Shown here in pieces: positions 1 through 4,855 of a DNA stretch of 10,365 bases. This DNA is from Candidatus Thiodictyon intracellulare (GTDB lineage Bacteria > Pseudomonadota > Gammaproteobacteria > Chromatiales > Chromatiaceae), in assembly GCA_016292295.1 (NCBI GenBank), contig JADNEJ010000406.1:1-10365 (forward strand). Reading direction: 5' to 3'. The position numbers and the translations under genes were made by a program. The notes beneath the pieces were generated by a model. It did not search any database, was not told where the DNA came from, and saw only the letters and a program-made list of their open reading frames with translations. Position 1 is the first letter of the stretch. Each line of letters opens with the position of its first letter.

Positions 1-52
1 GAACTTTGAAATAACCGGTCGGTGAGGAAACCGAAAATTTGGCATTAGCTGA

Positions 53-345
53 GTAGAAATGACCGGAATACAGGCACTTGAACGTATAGCGCCGACGCAG
101 CCAATGACCTCGAGACGGGTCGAGCGCCGCGAGTTCGAGTATCAGTGCCACGGCACCCATACCCTGATTGCCGGGTTCAACGTCGCGACTGGCAAGGTGG
201 CTCGGCAACTCGGCCAGACGCGAACCGAAGACGATTTTGCGCGTTTCCTATCCCCCATTTTTGCTGCGTGCCCGGCGGAGTCGTAGTTGCACCTCGTCAT
301 GGATAATCTCAACACTCATTCCTCAGAATCCGTCAAGCACCTCCC
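53..345 (+). pseudogene. IS630-family transposase, internal fragment with in-frame TAG
   Basis: This is a remnant of a DDE transposase that would have cut and joined the ends of an IS630-type insertion sequence. The reading frame shows the family signatures EMTGIQALER (from about 56), VERREFEY and GTHTLIAGFNVATGKV. After a TAG at 284-286 the same frame continues with HLVMDNLNTHSSES, which is the block holding the second catalytic Asp (codon at 302). Because the homology continues in frame beyond the stop, the TAG is a nonsense change; homologues usually have Trp near here, which fits TGG to TAG. The N-terminal helix-turn-helix part and the C-terminal Glu region are missing, and a stop (tga, 50-52) lies just upstream in the same frame. 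It is therefore an inactive piece, not a complete element. Its 3' end merges into the broken WD40 gene on the opposite strand at about 326-345. The family call is confident. Confidence 0.85.
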
Positions 346-911
346 TGGTGGGTGCCGACCACTTGAAGATACGCTGCGACCCATCGACTGCCCTCAGCAG
401 CCAGCGGTCTTGGGGGTCCCCTAAGAGCCGCATCACCGTCTGCCAAACATCGTTGCCTTTCTTGTCTCTTTGCGGCGGCAGAACCAGGGTGCGCCGGACC
501 TTCCCGTTCTCCCGATCGATCAGAAAGGCCCGACCGTCATGGGTCCCGGCGGCGATGGACCGCTCGTCTGGGCTCAGGGCAATGGACCAGATCCGAGTGC
601 CTAGAGGCGCCCGGTAGGTCGACTCAGGCACGTCGCCTCGCATGTCCACATAGCCCGCCAGCAGGTTGCGGGCTTGACGCCGGATCTGAGGCACCTTGGC
701 GTCATAGCCGACAGTGGCGTCCAATTCCTCGCGGGCGCCCGCGTAATCGTCCAAGCGCGCCAGGAGCGCGGCACGGGCGAGCTTGGAGCCAAACAGGTCT
801 TCGATCGCCCGGCGCTCCAGGCCCGCGGCGTGTTCGCGTTCGCCGTCCGCGCGAACCCGCTCCAACGCCGCCCACCCGGCCAGCTCCAGGACCAGCCCGG
901 CCAGGGCTCAG
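323..911 (-). pseudogene. STAND gene fragment 4: helical linker and first WD40 blade, truncated
   Basis: The sequence ELAGWAALERVRADGERE leads into LERRAIEDLFGSKLARAALL and a tetratricopeptide-like helical stretch (YAGAREELDA, then QIRRQARNLLAGY). The beta-propeller then starts with IWSIALSPDERSIAAGTHDG and AFLIDRENGKVRRTL, followed by a second partial blade (WLLRAVDGSQRIFKWSAP). The frame ends at a TGA (325-323), exactly where the opposite strand starts to read as transposase. Propellers need about seven blades, so most of the sensor is lost. Deletion or transposon-mediated truncation is the likely cause; I cannot see the missing part in this window. Confidence 0.72.
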
Positions 912-1386
912 ACGGTGCGCCACCGGGTGCCTGTGCAAGCTTGGCACGCTGCTCCGTGGCGGCCTTGAGGCTCTCATCCAGGTAGTCCATGGCGAGCCAG
1001 AAGCCGTCCCCGCCGGCCCCGTCCGGTCCAGTCCCATAGCGCCGTGCCCAGGCGGCGGTCGGCGCGGTCCGCCCGCGCCAGTCACGGTCCAGTTCAAGCT
1101 CTGGGGTCTGGAGCAGGGGGGCGCGGCCCATGCGCCAACGTCGGGCGCTGTCCGCCAGGCGGCGGTAAAATTCGGCGGACGCGAACTCCGCGTCGCTCCA
1201 ATCGCGCAGGCGCCGCCACTGACGGATCAGGGCCTCGTGACTGATATCGATGACGCTCGCTGCGGTTAGAGGCCGAGGGACCGCCGGTGTGAGGAAACTC
1301 CGCCTGGGAGCGCGGAAGGTCTCAACCACGGCGATGACCGCCTGGTAATCGGGCTGGCCGGGTTGATCCGCGGGGTCGATCCCAGG
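912..1386 (-). pseudogene. STAND gene fragment 3: helical arm
   Basis: This piece lies inside an open frame running from 1482 to 601; only the part from about 1386 to 912 reads as real protein. It has VVETFRAPRRSFLTP, then VIDISHEALIRQWRRLRDW, the well-conserved post-NTPase motif of STAND proteins that carry WD40 repeats. After that come FYRRLADSARRW, the TPELELDRDW block and a charged helix (YLDESLKAATEQRAKLAQA). Upstream of 1386 and downstream of about 912 the frame gives low-complexity Gly/Arg/Trp sequence, while the expected protein is in a neighbouring frame. It links the NTPase core to the WD40 region and would transmit conformational changes in an intact protein. Confidence 0.7.
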
Positions 1387-2483
1387 AGACTCATGAGACC
1401 GAGATCGTCCGCAACCAGTTGCGCGACCTCCCCCAGGGTCACCGGACGACGCACATAGCGCCCGTCCGGGCCGCGCTCGCACAGTGCTCGGAACAGGGTC
1501 TCGTTGATCCGCTGACCGGTGGGGTCCAGGCCGTTGAACGCCTCGTCCGCGTAGTGGGACAGTGCGCCGCTCAACCCCCCGATGGACTCGTACTGCCCCA
1601 GGGTCAGGCGCACGCAGTGGGGGGCCGCATCCAGCCTAGTGACCAGGTCCCAGATCCGCATCAGTGCGTGCTGGAGGACCGGGAGCTGGTCCGCCTGTTC
1701 GCCCATGTTATTGAGCAGGCGGGCGGTGAGTGCCGTGTCCACGCGAGCGTCGAAGACCTCGGTCGGGCCCTCGATCGCCTCCTGGGTCTGCTCGCGGGTG
1801 AGGCGTGGGGTGAGAAAGAGTCCGCGGTTGATCACCTCCGGCAGGCCCTCGAACAGTGCGCAGTCGCCCAGGAAGTCCGAGCGCATGGTGAAACAGACAT
1901 ACACCGGGATCGGGGTCTGCCGTGGCCTGCGGCCCACCGGGGCGGCGGCGCTCGCGAGCAGCAGGGCGACGAAAGCGGCGGACTCGTCAGCACCGCCGAC
2001 CTGACGGTGGTAGCGGAAGATCTCCTCGAACTGGTCCACTAGCACGAGCAGGTTGTCGGGCTGATCGGTTGGCGGTTCCACCTGCGTCGGTGAGGAATCG
2101 CCGACCGGGAGCTTAGCGTCCATGGCCTGGGCGTCGGCATTCTGACTGGGCCCAGGGGCTAACGGGGCACACTGGGCCAGGACCTCCACTAGACCTAGGG
2201 GACTCCGGCGCAGGTCGGCCTGGAGGAACCCGGCGGCCTCATCGGGTCCCTCGAAGTGGCGGGAATAGTCGCCGCCGATGCGGGGCTCCGCGAGCAAGGC
2301 GGCGGCCAGGTTGGCGAAGGGCCGGCTGCCCGGGCGCAGATCTGCGATCCGCCAGTGGGCACCGGCCTCGGCCAGCATTCCGCCCGCGAGCCCGGCAAGC
2401 ATTCCGGTGCGCACCAGCGAGGACTTGCCGCACCCGGATGGCCCCACGACGGCCAGGAAGCGGCCCTGGGCGAGCTGCGCCAA
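1266..2483 (-). pseudogene. STAND gene fragment 2: P-loop NTPase core
   Basis: This is the longest open piece of the STAND gene (405 codons). Walker A GPSGCGKS is at residues 14-21 and Walker B LLVLVDQFEE at 145-154. A sensor-like VCFTMRSDF is at 196-204, followed by the INRGLFLTPRLTREQ and DQLPVLQHALMRIWDL blocks typical of nSTAND1 winged-helix/arm regions. The key nucleotide-binding residues are therefore all kept. Its apparent first codon is a TTG that would be an internal Leu in the intact gene, so I do not regard it as a real start. The last 40 or so residues, after LMSLLG, are out-of-frame sequence: the true continuation (IDPADQPGQPDYQAVIAVVE) is in another frame from about 1386. A translated fragment would hold an ATPase lacking both sensor and effector. 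Confidence 0.8.
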
Positions 2484-2489
2484 GAGTCC

Positions 2490-2581
2490 AGGAGTTGGTC
2501 GGTGTGGGTCTCACGGCCGAAGAAGATCTCGGTCTCGTCGGCGGTGAAGAGGCGCAGCCTCGGGTAGGGTGCGCTGGTCAT
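2490..2581 (-). pseudogene. STAND gene fragment 1: start and pre-P-loop segment
   Basis: The segment begins MTSAPYPRLRLFTADETEI and continues FFGRETHTDQLL. This is the standard opening of nSTAND1 proteins (YPGLRPF..., then FFGRE, then an LL helix leading to the P-loop). In the same frame the protein turns into an unrelated Ser/Pro/Arg-rich sequence after about residue 32. The expected LAQGRFLAVVGPSG sequence continues in another frame from about 2483, so a small indel lies between about 2484 and 2497. The ATG start is well supported because it overlaps the terminator of the upstream CHAT-TIR gene by four bases (ATGA, 2581-2578), a typical coupled arrangement. Confidence 0.75.
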
Positions 2582-3160
2582 GGCGAACCCTCGTTCGTGA
2601 GGAGCCCGGCGTCGGCCCCGTCCATACCGGCGACGACGCAGGCGAGAAATGACTTCAGGCCGGTGGGGTCCAGGTCATAGGTATGGACCCAGTCCGAGAT
2701 CTGCATCTCGATGGGGTCTTTTGGCAAGGGCGGCGCACTTGGCACAGAGCGACGAAGGGGCGGTCCGTGCGTCCGCGGGTGACTTTGACAGCGCGGCGCA
2801 GTTGTTCGCGCACCCAGGTACAGGAGCTCTGGCTATAGAGGAACAGGATGGCGTCGGCGTCGCGCAGGTTGTCTTCCAAGTTCTCGCGGATCTCCTCCGG
2901 TGCGCCGTGGTCCAGCGGGATGGCATAGAGCAGTCCGTGGCGGCGCCCGACCAGCGCGCTCAGGCGCCGGGCCAGTTCGCGGTCGTCCTTGCTCGCGTTG
3001 ATGAAGACCAGGCGCCCGTCGGTCGGACGGCCCCCGGTCTCGGCCCCGGACTTAGTATGCGGCGTCGATGGCTCGGTGAGTCAGCGCAGGAGTTGCTGTT
3101 TGAACGACTCCAGAGGGCTTGCAATCACCTGCGGTGCGGCCAGGGCGGCGCGCCCCGATC
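2578..3160 (-). pseudogene. C-terminal TIR-like domain of the CHAT-TIR gene, with in-frame TGA
   Basis: The tail of the preceding module (ALAAPQVIASPLESFKQQLL) meets a TGA at 3083-3081, and the same frame then continues through a Thr/Pro linker into a further TIR-like domain: LVFINASKDDRELARRLSAL, YAIPLDHGAPEEI, DADAILFLYSQSSCTWVREQ and RTDRPFVALCQ. SSCTWVREQ resembles the TIR region around the functional Glu. Near 2745 the frame changes once more, and the last part reads PPLPKDPIEMQISDWVHTYD, then LDPTGLKSFLACVVAGMDGA, to a TGA at 2580-2578. The TGA at 3083 could derive from CGA (Arg). No single frame covers the domain, so it was missed by simple open-frame reading. Confidence 0.68.
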
Positions 3161-3880
3161 GGAGTCCATGACCTGCCCCAAATCGAGCGCCGGGCTGCGC
3201 CATTGGAACATGGGCAGGCCGAGGGCGAGGGCGCGCTGGGCCTGGATGACCGGGGTAACGAAGCCTTCTTGGCGCACCGCCACCGTCGCCCTCAGCATCT
3301 GAACGAACAGTGCGCAACTGGTGAAGTCGGCGTCGATGGCGGCGTGCAGGCGTCTCGGCTCGCCCGGGAAATAGTGTGGCTGCGCGGGCAGTATCCGGTA
3401 GCCCTGCTGTTCCAGGAAGCGGCGCAGGTCCTCGCGCGGCTCGATCAGGTCGTTGGGCGCGTCGGCGAGATAGACTGCGCGAAGCGGTTCCGGGCCGCGG
3501 ACCGGCGGCTTGGTCAGGTCAGGCGCGGGTGCTTGCGCGGGGTCGGTCGGCCCGGTCCGCAAACCCTCCAGGGTGGGGGCCATGGCCCGGGCCAGGTCCA
3601 TGATCCGCTGGTAATAGGCGACTTGGTGGACGGAGCCCAATCCGGCGGAGCCGATGGTGATTGAATTGTCGGCGGCGTCCGTACCCCAGAACGGGACGAC
3701 TCGGGGGCCGTCCAGCCGCCCCATGAGCGACATCGGCAGCGGCACATCCGACTGGGCGGCGATGAAGATGCGCCGGGCATCCCCAGCCGCGTCCAGGAAA
3801 CACTGGAGTTCCGTCCGGCAGCGCTCGGAAGCCTCATAGTCCGCTGATATGACCACCAGGAACAGGGCGGCCGCACTCAA
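3125..3880 (-). pseudogene. Second half of TIR domain 1 plus TIR-like (DUF4062-like) module
   Basis: The first 75 residues complete TIR domain 1: SAAALFLVVISADYEASERC, then RTELQCFLDAAG with a Glu placed like the TIR NADase Glu, and RRIFIAAQSDVPLP. A Pro/Ala linker follows (GPTDPAQAPAPDLTKPP). A second alpha/beta module then reads AVYLADAPNDLIEPREDL, RRFLEQQGYRILPAQPHYFP, AAIDADFTSCALFVQML and GLPMFQWRSPALDLGQVM. It has the beta-strand/helix rhythm of TIR and DUF4062-type domains, but I cannot name its family with certainty. The frame fails near 3150; the expected end (AAPQVIASPLESFKQQLLR) lies in another frame. The nominal TTG start at 3880 is not believable as a true initiation site. Confidence 0.7.
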
Positions 3881-4292
3881 TCGCTCTATCTACCATACCC
3901 TCACCGATGGGCGCGTCCTTCTGGGCGCCATAGTCTACCCAGATGGAGCAATCCTCCGCCTTGAGGGCCTTGCACAGTGCGTTGCGCAGGCGCCCGGTCA
4001 GGTCGCTGACCCAGACCAGGTGCGCCTCGCCCGCCGCGCCGTCCGTGGTGGCGAAACTCACGTAGATGTCCTGCAAAGCCCAGGGGCAATAGGGCGACTG
4101 GAGTCTGGCGTTGATCTTCAGGACCGGGGTCCCTGCACTCGGTAGCCCGGTCATCTCGATGGCGAGCGGCCCAGGTCGAAGGCAGCAGGGGACCGGCTCC
4201 CCACCGCCCAGGGCGTCGTAGAAACCGGTGGCGAAGGCGACCGCCGCGGCGTCGTCGATCGCCCGGTCCATGCCGATGACATGATCGACATG
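3834..4292 (-). pseudogene. End of CHAT domain and first half of TIR domain 1
   Basis: Directly downstream of the amber codon the frame reads HVDHVIGMDRAIDDAAAVAFATGFYDALGGG, the closing block of CHAT domains (first part of that motif only is needed for the call). After a linker a TIR domain opens with DIYVSFATTDGAAG and continues VSDLTGRLRNALCKAL, then CSIWVDYGAQKDAPIGEGMV and DRAIE. The piece then diverges: the natural continuation AAALFLVVISADYEASERC is in the next frame, and both frames meet near 3868, where a single missing base would explain the break. If start codons are trusted, the first ATG in this frame is at 4271, but it is internal in homologues. Confidence 0.72.
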
Positions 4293-4676
4293 CTAGGCGA
4301 TGGCCTCCGCCTGGACCTGGGAATAACAGGTGTTGAGCAGGACGCAGCGGACCTGGCCCGCAAAGAGCTTGAAGAAGTTGGCCAGGGCCTCGGTCGTCAC
4401 CGGCAGCGAGCGGCCCGCGTCGTCCTCGACGACCAACCCGGCGGCGCCCTCCCCGTGTCCGCTGAAGTGGACGATCTGCGGGCGGAACTGGAGCATGGCC
4501 CGGCGTACGTCCTCCGGGCGGGCGGCGAACAGGGTTCGCAGCTCGAAGCGCTCACGCAACGCGGCACGCTCCAGTCCCTCCGCGACCTTGCGCAGTTCCT
4601 GGTCCAGGCGCAGACGATCGGTGCCGGGTGGGTTGACCGCTAGCAGCAGGATTCGCGTCTTCTCTGCGTCGTTCAA
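4293..4676 (-). pseudogene. CHAT domain fragment, ended by amber codon
   Basis: This 127-residue open piece carries most of a CHAT peptidase-like domain: the opening strand TRILLLAVNPPGTDRLRLD, a charged helix, IVHFSGHGEG with the likely catalytic His at residue 74, and CVLLNTCYSQ with the likely catalytic Cys at residue 117. The frame stops at TAG (4295-4293) directly after VQAEAIA. Beyond the TAG the same frame continues HVDHVIGMDRAIDDAAAVAF, which is the conserved end of CHAT domains, where relatives read Ala-Ile-x-x-His-(Val/Ile)-Asp. The TAG therefore sits inside a conserved motif and most simply reflects CAG to TAG. A peptide ending here would keep both dyad residues but lose the final strand and helix. 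Confidence 0.8.
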
Positions 4677-4855
4677 CGATATCGCGCCCCTATCCCAGTC
4701 GATGGAGGCAAGAGTGTAACCAAAAAACCAAGCGTGGGGCAGCCGAGGTTGGAGGTCCGTTGTTGATCAGCTTCCGGCCTTTTTTCGCCCTCATGCAGAC
4801 AAGCTGGCCGACCCCTTGCCATAGCAGGCGGCAATAGACCGCTCCAATTCCACTC

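Larger units (their letters stand above)
323..2581 (-). pseudogene. nSTAND1-type P-loop NTPase with WD40 start, disrupted and 3'-truncated
   Basis: Read across three frame changes, this is one gene. It starts at the ATG at 2581-2579, which overlaps the upstream TGA as ATGA, so translational coupling is likely. Order of parts: the N-terminal GREthTDQLL-type lead-in of nSTAND1 proteins; a P-loop NTPase with Walker A GPSGCGKS and Walker B LLVLVDQFEE; a helical arm with the IDISHEALIRQWRRLRDW motif; a charged helical linker; and the first WD40 blade (IWSIALSPDERSIAAGTHDG). STAND proteins are ATP-driven switches; a WD40 part usually acts as sensor and a paired protein as effector. Frame changes lie near 2490, 1386 and 912. 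The coding sequence ends at a TGA (325-323) next to the transposase remnant, after only about one blade, where full-length relatives carry many more. It is non-functional as read. The fragments are described separately. Confidence 0.8.
2578..4676 (-). pseudogene. CHAT - TIR - TIR-like - TIR multidomain protein, disrupted
   Basis: Assembled across two in-frame stops and three frame changes, this is one gene of about 700 codons. It encodes a CHAT (caspase-family) protease-like domain, a first TIR domain, a second Rossmann-like module beginning AVYLADAPNDLIEPREDL, and a final TIR-like module beginning LVFINASKDDRELARRL. CHAT proteins are His/Cys proteases, and prokaryotic TIR domains often degrade NAD+ or act as adaptors. 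A CHAT-TIR effector encoded just before a STAND-WD40 switch suggests an immune or cell-suicide pair. Disruptions seen: TAG at 4295-4293, a frame change near 3868, a frame change near 3150, TGA at 3083-3081, and a frame change near 2745. The end is the TGA at 2580-2578, overlapping the next ATG. The apparent start is a TTG (4676-4674) with only a weak ribosome-binding sequence, so the original start is uncertain. Confidence 0.78.

Noticed and set aside
1419..2042. 207-codon open frame on plus strand
   Set aside because: Antisense to the STAND NTPase core, whose motifs are clear; typical high-GC shadow frame.
3119..3664. 181-codon open frame on plus strand
   Set aside because: Antisense to the TIR/TIR-like coding sequence and without a recognisable domain.
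3860..3880. Programmed frameshift in TIR domain 1
   Set aside because: No slippery heptamer or downstream structure is evident, and the gene has several other unrelated breaks.
4716..4740. TACACT as a -10 box for the CHAT gene on the minus strand
   Set aside because: No acceptable -35 hexamer at 16-18 bases; too weak to annotate.
4775..4800. GGCCTTTTTTCGCCC as a terminator
   Set aside because: T-run is present but no stable stem precedes it on either strand.
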